Below are positions 39,406 through 47,059 of a stretch of 64,000 nt of DNA, piece after piece (within the stretch, counting starts at the first letter, position 1; the number at the start of each line of letters is the position of its first letter). The stretch covers positions 372,001 to 436,000 of the forward strand of contig NZ_JACHGM010000001.1 of assembly GCF_014202295.1 (NCBI RefSeq), in the 5' to 3' direction. Under the pieces are notes generated by a model. It was given only the letters and a program-made list of their open reading frames with translations, did no database searches and was not told the DNA's origin. The position numbers and the translations under genes are program-made. The DNA comes from Borreliella afzelii (GTDB lineage Bacteria > Spirochaetota > Spirochaetia > Borreliales > Borreliaceae).

Positions 39406-40689
39406 CTATTGACTTTTAACTCTCTTGATTTTTGCACCCAAATTAATTAATTTGCTAGCTACATCTTCGTATCCCCTTTCAATTTGATAAACATTTTGGA
39501 TCTCACTGCGACCTTCAGCAACAAAAGCAGCAATAAGAAGAGCCATTCCTGCCCTTACATCCGGAGAAGATAAAACGCTACCTTTAAGTGGAGCTTTACC
39601 TGTAACTACTACACGGTGTGGATCACAAAGTACAATTCTAGCCCCCATTTTTATTAACTTATCTACAAAAAACATCCTAGATTCAAACATCTTCTCAAAA
39701 ACAAGAACCGTGCCTTCTACTTGAGTTGCAGTAACTATAATAATACTCATAAGGTCTGTTGGAAAGGCTGGCCACGGACCATCATCAATTTTTGGAATTT
39801 GTCCACCAAAATCTAATTTGACTTTTAATTCTTGTTTATCTCTTACATATACATTTTCCCTATCATATTCAAAATTAATACCAAGTTTTGAATATATATG
39901 CCTAATTAATCTGAAATGCTGGGGATCTGCTTTTTTAATTTCCAGCTCGCCTCCTGTTAATGCAGCAAGGCTAATTAAAGAACCAACTTGCATAAAATCG
40001 GCTCCTATTCTAAATATGGTTCCACTTAATTTTTTTACACCCTTTATTTCTAAAACATTTGAACCAATCCCCAAAATATTAGCACCCATTGAATTTAGCA
40101 TATTACATAAATCTTGAACATGTGGCTCACAAGCAGCGTTCATAATAACAGTATTCCCTTCAGCAAGAACCGCAGCCATAATGATATTTTCTGTGGCTGT
40201 AACAGAAGCTTCATCTAAAAACATTTCAGCTCCAACAAGCTTGTTGGCCTTTAAAACAATCCTTTCATCTTTTATACTTAACTTAGCCCCCAGCTTACAA
40301 AGACCGTAAAAATGAGTATCAAGCCGCCTCTTTCCAATCACATCTCCTCCTGGAAGCGCCATATCTATTTTTCCAAATCTAGAAACAAAAGGTCCTAATA
40401 AAAGGATGGAAGCCCTAATTAAATCTGTAAAAGAGGAATCTATTTCGGTTTTTACAATATCTAAAACTTTTATTTTTAAAGTATTACCCTCTCTTACAAT
40501 ATCTGCTCCTATATCACTTAAAATATCTAAAACAACTTTCACATCATTAATATTAGGAATATTTTCTAAAATAACATCTTCATCGGTAAGCAAAGCAGCC
40601 AAAATACAAGGCAAGGCAGAATTCTTATTACCACTAGCTGTAATTTGACCACCTATCTTAAAACCGCCTTCTACAATATAACTATGCAT
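39406..40689 (-). CDS. murA: UDP-N-acetylglucosamine 1-carboxyvinyltransferase (MurA), Asp-containing active site
   Basis: First committed enzyme of peptidoglycan synthesis: transfers enolpyruvyl from PEP to UDP-GlcNAc. The ATG at 40689 (MHSYIVEGGFKIGG) has a GGAGGG site; the open frame extends 12 codons upstream without one. The 427 residues match the family, with NKNSALP near residue 21, SVTATENIIMAAV and the closing GYEDVASKLINLGA. The catalytic Cys of GGCAIG is replaced by Asp116 (GGDVIG), the change that makes MurA insensitive to fosfomycin. Confidence 0.96.
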   Translation of the reverse strand: MHSYIVEGGFKIGGQITASGNKNSALPCILAALLTDEDVILENIPNINDVKVVLDILSDIGADIVREGNTLKIKVLDIVKTEIDSSFTDLIRASILLLGPFVSRFGKIDMALPGGDVIGKRRLDTHFYGLCKLGAKLSIKDERIVLKANKLVGAEMFLDEASVTATENIIMAAVLAEGNTVIMNAACEPHVQDLCNMLNSMGANILGIGSNVLEIKGVKKLSGTIFRIGADFMQVGSLISLAALTGGELEIKKADPQHFRLIRHIYSKLGINFEYDRENVYVRDKQELKVKLDFGGQIPKIDDGPWPAFPTDLMSIIIVTATQVEGTVLVFEKMFESRMFFVDKLIKMGARIVLCDPHRVVVTGKAPLKGSVLSSPDVRAGMALLIAAFVAEGRSEIQNVYQIERGYEDVASKLINLGAKIKRVKSQ

Positions 40690-40794
40690 AACCCACCCTC
40701 CTATACATATACTACATATACACAAGAAAACTAATAAAATTAAATCACACAGATAAGATCAATTAAATTTAAAGGATAGCTGAAAAATTAAATA

Positions 40795-41616
40795 TCAAAC
40801 AATACCCATATCTTTTAAACTTGATTTATAATCGATATATTCTCTGATAGACTCTACAGAAAAAGGATGTCCATTCTCATCAATATCAATTAAAACACCG
40901 TTAAAGCCAAGGCCTTCCCAAGATTCATCGAATTTCTGATTTAAAAATCCTTTCAAAAATTTATCTACCTCTAAATTGGGAACATATCCAAAAACACTAT
41001 CCAAACTCCCAACTCTGCCTAAATCAGTTATAATAGCAGTATTATCTAAAATTCTCAAATCAGCTGTTAAAATTCTTTTTCCAGTTCCAAGACAAGCACT
41101 AACTCTTGATTTTAGATAAAAAAACAAAGCATTCACTTCGGCCGTAGTATTTGAATCAAAAAGAACAATAATATTATTTGTTTGTGTTTTGATTCTTTTA
41201 TAAAAAAAATCAAAACTATAAAAAGGATGATTAAAATTATACTTAGTTATTCCTGTTTGACCTACAATTCTCATCACAGCCAACTTCTTGCCATTAATAT
41301 TATAAATAAAATAAGAATATCCTTTTAACTTTGCAGGACAATTTAAGGGTTTTAAAATAAAATTATACTTATCAAGTTCATTAAATAAATCGTACCTTGC
41401 AAAAGCATTTTCACCTAAGGTTAACACATCAACTCCATACTTTTTCAACAAAAAGGCATGCTTCTTACCAAGACCTCTTAAACCCGTAGTAAAATTATTA
41501 CCAGATATTACAAAATCAATCCCTTTTCTAACCTTAAAAGATGATAAAAAAGATTTTATCGCAATAATCCCAGCTTTACCTATAACCTCGCCAGCAATTA
41601 AAACTCTTAAAGACAT
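40795..41616 (-). CDS. YmdB-like protein lacking the metal ligands (predicted pseudoenzyme)
   Basis: A 273-residue protein that aligns along its length with the YmdB phosphodiesterase at 19994-20782: GEVIGKAG for GDIIGESG, ISGNNFTTG for ANGENSSNG, TLGENAFAR for TTGNHVYSN, VLFDSNTT for VDFHAESN, CLGTGKR for VGTHTHV and DLGRVGSLDSVFGY for DVGMTGGLNSVIGF. Every metal-binding residue is replaced while the scaffold is kept, so catalysis is unlikely and a regulatory or structural role is inferred. No frameshift or stop is present. It lies between a small membrane protein gene and murA on the minus strand. Confidence 0.8.
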   Translation of the reverse strand: MSLRVLIAGEVIGKAGIIAIKSFLSSFKVRKGIDFVISGNNFTTGLRGLGKKHAFLLKKYGVDVLTLGENAFARYDLFNELDKYNFILKPLNCPAKLKGYSYFIYNINGKKLAVMRIVGQTGITKYNFNHPFYSFDFFYKRIKTQTNNIIVLFDSNTTAEVNALFFYLKSRVSACLGTGKRILTADLRILDNTAIITDLGRVGSLDSVFGYVPNLEVDKFLKGFLNQKFDESWEGLGFNGVLIDIDENGHPFSVESIREYIDYKSSLKDMGIV

Positions 41617-41629
41617 AAAGCCTCTCTTT

Positions 41630-41857
41630 TTATTGATCTAATTCAAATAATTTAATAAGTAAACTTCGTACAATAAAAATTGACACAAAATACCCCACCA
41701 AAACAGCAAAAACAATCATCATAAAAATTAATATAAATTGCAAATAAGGCTTTACGATAATACTAAATTTAATAACTAAAAGAAACTCTAAAAAGAAAAC
41801 TAAAAACATTAAAAATAAGTTCATTAACACGCATAAAATAAAACCCAAAATCTTCAT
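41630..41857 (-). CDS. Small membrane protein, function unknown
   Basis: A 75-residue, very hydrophobic protein with two predicted transmembrane helices (about residues 4-32 and 38-66) and a short polar C-terminus ending KLFELDQ. No family is recognised. It overlaps the lspA stop (ATGA) and precedes the YmdB-like gene by 13 bp, so it belongs to the same transcription unit. Coding assignment rests on the tight spacing and the membrane-like composition. Confidence 0.65.
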   Translation of the reverse strand: MKILGFILCVLMNLFLMFLVFFLEFLLVIKFSIIVKPYLQFILIFMMIVFAVLVGYFVSIFIVRSLLIKLFELDQ

Positions 41858-42366
41858 GTATTAAACGCTTTTCTTTTTATAAAAAAATCATAAACCAAAA
41901 ATAAAATCATTCCTATAACAACATAGCTATCTGCAAAATTAAAAGTAGGCCATCTATCAAGTCCAAAAATTCCATAAAATTTGAAATCCAAAAAATCTAC
42001 AACTCCAGAAGGTCTAAATAATCTATCAATAACATTGCCCACTCCTCCTGAAAAAATTAATAAAAGTGAAATCCTGGCAATACGATTTTTTTCTTTCAAA
42101 GAAAGAGAAAAAATAAATATCAAAATAAAAATAGGCATTGCAAGAAAAAAAATTTTTTTCAAACTATAATTAATATTCGAACCTATAGAAAACAAAATAC
42201 CTGTATTTCTTACATGTATTATCCTAAAAAAATTCTCAAAAAAAGAAAAATATACTGAACCCAATTTGACATACTTCACAACCAAATACTTAGAAAGTTG
42301 ATCAAAAAAAATTAAACTAATAATAAATATAAAAATATTGAAATATTGTTTACTTTTAACGCTCAT
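41854..42366 (-). CDS. lspA: Lipoprotein signal peptidase (signal peptidase II)
   Basis: Inner-membrane aspartyl protease that cleaves the signal peptide of diacylated prolipoproteins. The 170 residues have four hydrophobic helices and the family motifs: FFDQLSKYLV near residue 20, RNTGILFSIGS, and the two catalytic Asp residues in GGVGNVIDRLF and FNFADSYVVIG. Borrelia has an unusually large lipoprotein set, several of which are in this window. It lies 10 bp after the Nif3-like gene. Confidence 0.97.
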   Translation of the reverse strand: MSVKSKQYFNIFIFIISLIFFDQLSKYLVVKYVKLGSVYFSFFENFFRIIHVRNTGILFSIGSNINYSLKKIFFLAMPIFILIFIFSLSLKEKNRIARISLLLIFSGGVGNVIDRLFRPSGVVDFLDFKFYGIFGLDRWPTFNFADSYVVIGMILFLVYDFFIKRKAFNT

Positions 42367-42376
42367 ACAAAAATCC

Positions 42377-43123
42377 TTATAAATTAGTATCTTTACAAAT
42401 AAATTTAACCTCTAAATCTTCTTGAATTTTAAAATCTTCCATTAATTTAATTAAACCAAAAGTTTCAGTAAAATAATGTCCCGCAAAAATCAAGCTTACA
42501 CCACATTCTTCTGCTAAAGAGTATATTTGATGAGAAGTATCTCCGGTTATAAACAAATCTATATCATAATGTAAAGCCTCTTCAAAAAAAGAATATCCAG
42601 AACCACTAACAATTGCGACCTTATTCACCTTTTCTTTAAACTTTTTCGAAAAAAGAATATGTTTATTTTTCTTTTTGATTTTTTCTAAAATTTCAGAAAA
42701 ACTAAAAGCAGAATCAGCAATAATTCCTAGATTAAATCCTTCATAATTTGCGAAAGCAAAAGGATTTGTTAATCCTAAAAAATCTGAGAACACTTTGCTG
42801 TGCGAATAAACAGAATGGGCATCCATAGGCAAGTGCACTGAATAAAGAGCCAAATTATTTTCAATCAAGAACTTCACTTTATTATACATATTAGAAATAA
42901 TGCGCTCTTTTTTTGACCAAAAAATACCGTGATGGGTAATTAAAAAATCATTTCCTTTTGCTTCTTTTAAAGTTGAATAGCTAGCATCAACTGCAAAGGC
43001 AACCTTGTTAACCTCAGCACTAAGATCTCCTACTTGAAGACCGTTTAAATTTTTATCAACATGCTCATACTTTTTTATATCAAAAATTGAATTAAGTTTA
43101 AAAAACAAATCTCTTACATTCAA
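42377..43123 (-). CDS. Nif3-like dinuclear metal centre protein (DUF34)
   Basis: A 248-residue member of the NIF3/DUF34 family, which folds around a two-metal site; some members are called GTP cyclohydrolase I type 2, but the function is unsettled. Visible ligands are in FLITHHGIFW (near 80), YSVHLPMDAH (near 108), and the C-terminal ADxSHQ-like FITGDTSHQIY and GHYFTE. It starts 1 bp after the yfiH stop in the same unit as lspA and murA. Confidence 0.88.
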   Translation of the reverse strand: MNVRDLFFKLNSIFDIKKYEHVDKNLNGLQVGDLSAEVNKVAFAVDASYSTLKEAKGNDFLITHHGIFWSKKERIISNMYNKVKFLIENNLALYSVHLPMDAHSVYSHSKVFSDFLGLTNPFAFANYEGFNLGIIADSAFSFSEILEKIKKKNKHILFSKKFKEKVNKVAIVSGSGYSFFEEALHYDIDLFITGDTSHQIYSLAEECGVSLIFAGHYFTETFGLIKLMEDFKIQEDLEVKFICKDTNL

Positions 43124-43124
43124 G

Positions 43125-43814
43125 TTAAATTCTCCAAATTAAAGCATAACTTTGCCCCTCTCTTAATCTTCTATAAGAATAAAGATTCTTAGAGCAATAC
43201 GTACAAAGTTTTGAACTATAAATATTTAAATTAAAACTAGAAAGTAAATTAAAATTAAAACTAGCATTATCAAAGTATATTTTATTATCTCTTATGGAAA
43301 AAGCCGTATTTAATAAACTTTTGCTAAATTTATTACTTACTTCTTTCAAGAAAATTTCAGAAACTTCATAACAACAAGATCTGTTATAAGGTCCAAAAAC
43401 AATTTTTAAATCTTTAAAAGATGATCCCATTTTTTCAAACATAAACAACATTTTTAAAATAATCAAGCTAAAGCTTCCTTTATATCCACTGTGAATAAGT
43501 CCTATAATTTTTTTTACTGAGTCATAAAAGTAAATTGGAAGACAATCTGCAAAGTAAGTAACAAGAGCTACATCTAAAGAACTAGATATAAGACCATCTC
43601 CTTCTTGAAAATTTATAAAATCATCTTTAACTTCATAAATAATATCTGTGTGTAATTGTTTTAAATATTTTATTTTCTTTGACTTAGGAACAAAGTTTAA
43701 ATTATCATTACTAAGTTCTTTTAAATTTAGATGAAAAGGTTTTTTAGTATAAATCATTTTAACATCATCCGCTATCCTAAATTCATAATAAAGTTCATGA
43801 TCTATTGTTTTCAC
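43125..43814 (-). CDS. YfiH/PgeF-family multicopper-oxidoreductase-like / purine nucleoside enzyme
   Basis: A 229-residue member of the laccase-domain family (YfiH, YlmD). Conserved zinc/substrate residues are seen in TYFADCLPIYFYD, GLIHSGYKGSF (HAGWRG in others) and FGPYNRSCCYEVSEIF. Members degrade purine nucleosides, and YfiH in E. coli helps remove misincorporated residues from UDP-MurNAc peptides, which would suit a cell-wall gene neighbourhood. The start is GTG overlapping the lptB stop (GTGA). Confidence 0.87.
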   Translation of the reverse strand: MKTIDHELYYEFRIADDVKMIYTKKPFHLNLKELSNDNLNFVPKSKKIKYLKQLHTDIIYEVKDDFINFQEGDGLISSSLDVALVTYFADCLPIYFYDSVKKIIGLIHSGYKGSFSLIILKMLFMFEKMGSSFKDLKIVFGPYNRSCCYEVSEIFLKEVSNKFSKSLLNTAFSIRDNKIYFDNASFNFNLLSSFNLNIYSSKLCTYCSKNLYSYRRLREGQSYALIWRI

Positions 43815-44605
43815 AATCTAAATTCTTCTCCTAAATAAAGCTTTTTGGCTTTTTCGCTGCTTACTATATAATCAACATCACCCTCATCAAGCACTTGCCC
43901 CTGATAAACAATATAAGCTCTATCAATTATATCAAAAGCATCTCTTACATTATGATCGGTAATAAGAACTCCAATGTTTCTTTCTTTTAAAATTTTTATT
44001 ATATTCTTGATATCTCCGATTGCAATAGGATCAATACCTGCAAAAGGTTCATCCAAGAGTAAAAAATAGGGATTTACAGCTAAAGCTCTTGCTATCTCTA
44101 CACGCCTTCTCTCTCCACCAGAAAGAGTATAAGCTTTTTGACTTTGTATTCTTTTTATTTCAAATTCTTTAAGTAAATTCACAAGCTCTATCTTACGCTC
44201 AGCCTTGGATAGATCCTCTCTTCTCTCTAAAGCAACCATAATATTCTCTTCAACTGTAAGTTCTCTGAAAATTGAAGCATCTTGAGGAAGATACACAATT
44301 CCTATCCGTGCACGCTCATACATATTAAGAGCTGAAATGTTATAATCATTTATTAAAACTTTACCCGCATTGGGCTTAATGAATCCTACAATAGTATAAA
44401 ATGTTGTTGTTTTTCCAGCTCCATTTGGACCAAGAAGCCCCACAACTTCGCCTTTATGAATGTTAATCGTAATACCATTAACAGCAAACTTTTCACCATA
44501 TTTTTTAATAATGTTATCTGCTTTTAAGACAACATTATTAACGGAATTAAGATTAAGACTTTCCTTAATCTCCTTTATTTTATTTTTTTTCTTCAGAAGC
44601 ATCAT
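43811..44605 (-). CDS. lptB: LptB-like ABC transporter ATPase
   Basis: ABC ATPase of the LptB subgroup, which powers lipopolysaccharide transport in LPS-bearing bacteria. It has Walker A GPNGAGKTT, signature LSGGERRRVEIARAL, Walker B FLLLDEPFAGIDP and the H-loop ITDHNVRD, and reads ETITIDHN-like throughout. Borrelia has no LPS, so the cargo must differ. The start is uncertain: ATG at 44605 or 44602, TTG at 44611 or an ATG/GTG further upstream; a GAAGGAG sits 12-18 bp before these. All overlap the 3' end of the LptA-like gene. The adjacent lptA- and lptC-like genes support the assignment. Confidence 0.9.
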   Translation of the reverse strand: MMLLKKKNKIKEIKESLNLNSVNNVVLKADNIIKKYGEKFAVNGITINIHKGEVVGLLGPNGAGKTTTFYTIVGFIKPNAGKVLINDYNISALNMYERARIGIVYLPQDASIFRELTVEENIMVALERREDLSKAERKIELVNLLKEFEIKRIQSQKAYTLSGGERRRVEIARALAVNPYFLLLDEPFAGIDPIAIGDIKNIIKILKERNIGVLITDHNVRDAFDIIDRAYIVYQGQVLDEGDVDYIVSSEKAKKLYLGEEFRL

Positions 44606-45275
44606 TTTCAACTTGAGTAAACTCTCCTTCAACACTTCCCTCAAGTTTATACCTATTAGTTTTTGTATTGAAAATTATTCTTGAAGCAGAATAATAATTA
44701 TCTTTCTGGTAAATTACTGGGACCCCCTCAAGAACCATTTCTTTCTCTTCTTTATTATAAGTTCCATTCTCAGCTCTTGCAAAAGTATCATCCTTATATA
44801 TTTTAACAGAATATTGCATAATATAAACATTAGATTTATTACTCCCCTCAACTCTTTCTGCTTTAATAAGCATATTGTTTTCTAAGTCTTCAAGCTCAAC
44901 CCCTTTTTGAAGATAAAAATTATCCAATTTTTTATTAAAAAACAAAAACTGAGCCTTAACATGCATCTTATTCTTATAATCTTCATAAAAAACATTGCCT
45001 CGAGCTTCAAGATAAGAGCCATTTTCTCCATAAATTTCAATTTCATCTGCCCTAAGCTTAAAATCTGACGAAATAACCTCTGAATTCCCTTTTAAAACAA
45101 TTTTTTTATAAAAAGAAGACACTATTCCTTGTGCAAAATCTGACTTAAAGGTAAAATTAGTATTTTTCTCTTCATTTCCCTTAACCCCTTCAGATTTAAG
45201 GCTAGATTCTTCTTGTGCTGCTTGAATATTATTAACAAAAATAATAAAAATCCATATTAAAATTAAATCCCTCAA
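44580..45275 (-). CDS. lptA: LptA-like periplasmic OstA-domain protein
   Basis: A 231-residue protein with an N-terminal signal (MRDLILIWIFIIFVNNIQAA) and then repeating beta strands of the OstA/LptA type: KIVLKGNSEVISSDFKLRADEIEIYGE, YLEARGNVFYEDYKNKMHVKAQ, and ATRAENGTYNKEEKEMVLEG-like segments. LptA forms the periplasmic bridge of the Lpt pathway. The start is TTG overlapping the stop of the upstream gene (TTGA). The C-terminus is acidic (DASEEKK). In an organism without LPS it may carry another envelope molecule. Confidence 0.83.
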   Translation of the reverse strand: MRDLILIWIFIIFVNNIQAAQEESSLKSEGVKGNEEKNTNFTFKSDFAQGIVSSFYKKIVLKGNSEVISSDFKLRADEIEIYGENGSYLEARGNVFYEDYKNKMHVKAQFLFFNKKLDNFYLQKGVELEDLENNMLIKAERVEGSNKSNVYIMQYSVKIYKDDTFARAENGTYNKEEKEMVLEGVPVIYQKDNYYSASRIIFNTKTNRYKLEGSVEGEFTQVENDASEEKK

Positions 45276-45799
45276 TTCATGATTCCTTCAACCCCAGAAT
45301 CAAAATAAAAAACATTGCTATTTAAAAAATAAGAAAATCCCTTTCCTTTTATTTTGCTATCATTAAATCTAATTAATACTAGCTCATTTGGAGGAGATTG
45401 CAACTTCTTGTCTTTATTCTTCCATAAAAGCCTATTTGAATTAAGCAAATAATAATTATTCTTATCCTCTATCTTAAATTCTACAGAATCTCTCATATCC
45501 AAATCCTTTGTAATATAAGAACCTTCCAAATTATTAAATTTCCCTGAAATTTCATTATCTAGCGAATGATATAAAAACCTTCCATTCTCTACCTTATAAA
45601 TTTTATAATCATTAAAATAGCTAAAACTTAAGGATTCTAAAACAGTTTGCTCTTTATTGTATGCAACATCATAATAATTGATTCCTAATATCTGTATTGA
45701 AGGAAACTTTTTTGCCTCATCAGATCTATTAGAATATTCATCATAATCGAAAGTGCAAGCAAAAAACAAAAATAACAAATAAAGCCTAAGTATTCTCAT
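45272..45799 (-). CDS. lptC: LptC-like envelope lipoprotein
   Basis: A 175-residue protein with a short hydrophobic N-terminus and the candidate lipobox LFFAC, so probably lipid-anchored rather than spanning the membrane as E. coli LptC does. The remainder is beta-rich, with SFSYFNDYKIYKVENGRF and a closing NDSKIKGKGFSYFLNSNVFYF pattern like the end of LptC family members. Identity to LptC is inferred mainly from fold pattern and its place directly before lptA and lptB. A promoter lies at 45847-45875. Confidence 0.65.
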   Translation of the reverse strand: MRILRLYLLFLFFACTFDYDEYSNRSDEAKKFPSIQILGINYYDVAYNKEQTVLESLSFSYFNDYKIYKVENGRFLYHSLDNEISGKFNNLEGSYITKDLDMRDSVEFKIEDKNNYYLLNSNRLLWKNKDKKLQSPPNELVLIRFNDSKIKGKGFSYFLNSNVFYFDSGVEGIMN

Positions 45800-45846
45800 A
45801 AATATTTTTCACAAAACTAGAAATTTTTTATTTCAATTAACAATAT

Positions 45847-45875
45847 ATTAAACATAACATTAAAAACTTTATCAA
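45847..45875 (-). promoter_or_regulatory. Promoter of the lptC-lptA-lptB unit
   Basis: On the minus strand TTGATA (45870-45875) and TTTAAT (45847-45852) are 17 bp apart, each matching five of six consensus bases. A start near 45840 would lie about 40 nt before the ATG at 45799. It is the only well-spaced pair I found in the 277-bp gap between this gene and ndk; the rest of the gap (45876-46076) shows no gene. Confidence 0.6.
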
Positions 45876-46076
45876 ACAAAATTTATTTACATAACCAATT
45901 ATAATGTAAAACTTAAGAGTAAAATAAATACACCACTTTCAAGAACAGTTTTTTGTATAAAATTTCTCCTAAGAATGTAAGAAATTAAAACAAAAATACA
46001 AAAAGTGTTTCTATTTTAGATTGGTATTAAATTAGCAATTTAAAATTTATCCCTTCAAAGAAATAGATTATAAAAA

Positions 46077-46586
46077 TTAACAATAATAATGCTCACATTC
46101 ATCATCTCTTTTGTAGTTTAAAATTTCATTATCTTTAAACCAAATTGATATTTCGCGAATCGCATCTACCTCATTTGCAGATGCATGAATCACATTATAG
46201 ATTGAAAAGCCTTTTTCATTTGAATATTTAAGACTGTGATAAGAGAAATCTCCTCGTATTGTTCCAGGAATGGCTAATTTTGGCTCAGTAGCACCGCAAA
46301 GCTTTCTAACAACCTCAATGCTTTCAACTCCTTCAACAACAAATACAAAAACAGGAGAATTTGAAATAAATTTAACTAAAGACCTCCAAACCGCCTCACT
46401 ATGCCTAAGGGCAACATCATCATACAAATAATGTTTTTTTGCTAGATTCTCATCAACAATAAGCATTTTAGCAGCCACCATTTTTAAACCCACCCTTTCA
46501 AATCTAGCAACTATATCGCCAATCAAACCCCTTCTAACTCCATCTGGCTTAATAATACATAAAGTCTTTTGTAACAACATTGACAT
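46077..46586 (-). CDS. ndk: Nucleoside diphosphate kinase
   Basis: Transfers the terminal phosphate of NTPs to NDPs through a phospho-His. It starts MSMLLQKTLCIIKPDGVRRGL, and the catalytic His is in NVIHASANEVDAIREISIWF near residue 132 (usually NVIHGSDS). At 169 residues it exceeds the common ~140-150 by a Cys/His-rich tail (KRDDECEHYYC) and small insertions. The ATG follows an AGGAGG site. It lies 169 bp after ybaB; TATAAT on the minus strand at 46657-46662 may be the -10 of its own promoter, though no good -35 is seen. Confidence 0.95.
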   Translation of the reverse strand: MSMLLQKTLCIIKPDGVRRGLIGDIVARFERVGLKMVAAKMLIVDENLAKKHYLYDDVALRHSEAVWRSLVKFISNSPVFVFVVEGVESIEVVRKLCGATEPKLAIPGTIRGDFSYHSLKYSNEKGFSIYNVIHASANEVDAIREISIWFKDNEILNYKRDDECEHYYC

Positions 46587-46755
46587 AAAATCCTCCTAAA
46601 ATTCAGAACATGTATTAAAAAAATTAAATAAATCAAAATACTTACTTAATACCAAAATTATATCTGATTAATTAAATTTATATGGAATACTATAAGTTAT
46701 AAAGCGCTTAACATCATATTGAAAAATCAAAATATAACTTTTACAAAATCAACAA

Positions 46756-47055
46756 CTACATTCCAAAAGGAAGAACTCCCATGGTTTTTAATTTTATCTC
46801 TTCCTTAACCTTAGAAACAGCATCATTTAAAGCAGATTTAACCATTTGTTCAAAAGCATCATTATCTAAATCATCAAAAAATTCCTTATTAATTGAAACT
46901 TTTTTAACATTAAATTCACCATCCATCTCAATAGTAACAATATTGCTACCCGCTTTACCACAAACCGTAATTTTAGACATTTCCTTTTTAATATTGTCAA
47001 TATTGCTCTTAACACTAGACATATTTTTCAAAAAATCTAACGGATTTACTGCCAT
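46756..47055 (-). CDS. ybaB: YbaB/EbfC-family nucleoid-associated protein
   Basis: A 99-residue DNA-binding protein (MAVNPLDFLKNMSSVKSNID) with the coiled N-terminal helix and VCGKAGSNIVTIEMDGEFNV core of the family. The Borrelia homologue EbfC binds DNA at erp operators and shapes the nucleoid. The ATG at 47055 has a GGAGG site (47065-47069) lying in the 3' end of dnaX; the upstream extension of the frame lies within dnaX. The dnaX-ybaB order is conserved in many bacteria. Confidence 0.95.
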   Translation of the reverse strand: MAVNPLDFLKNMSSVKSNIDNIKKEMSKITVCGKAGSNIVTIEMDGEFNVKKVSINKEFFDDLDNDAFEQMVKSALNDAVSKVKEEIKLKTMGVLPFGM

Positions 47056-47059
47056 ATTT

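Noticed and set aside
45876-46076. Possible small gene with an AGGAG site in the gap before the LptC-like gene.
   Set aside because: The AGGAG is followed only by a very short frame with TTG/GTG codons and no ATG.
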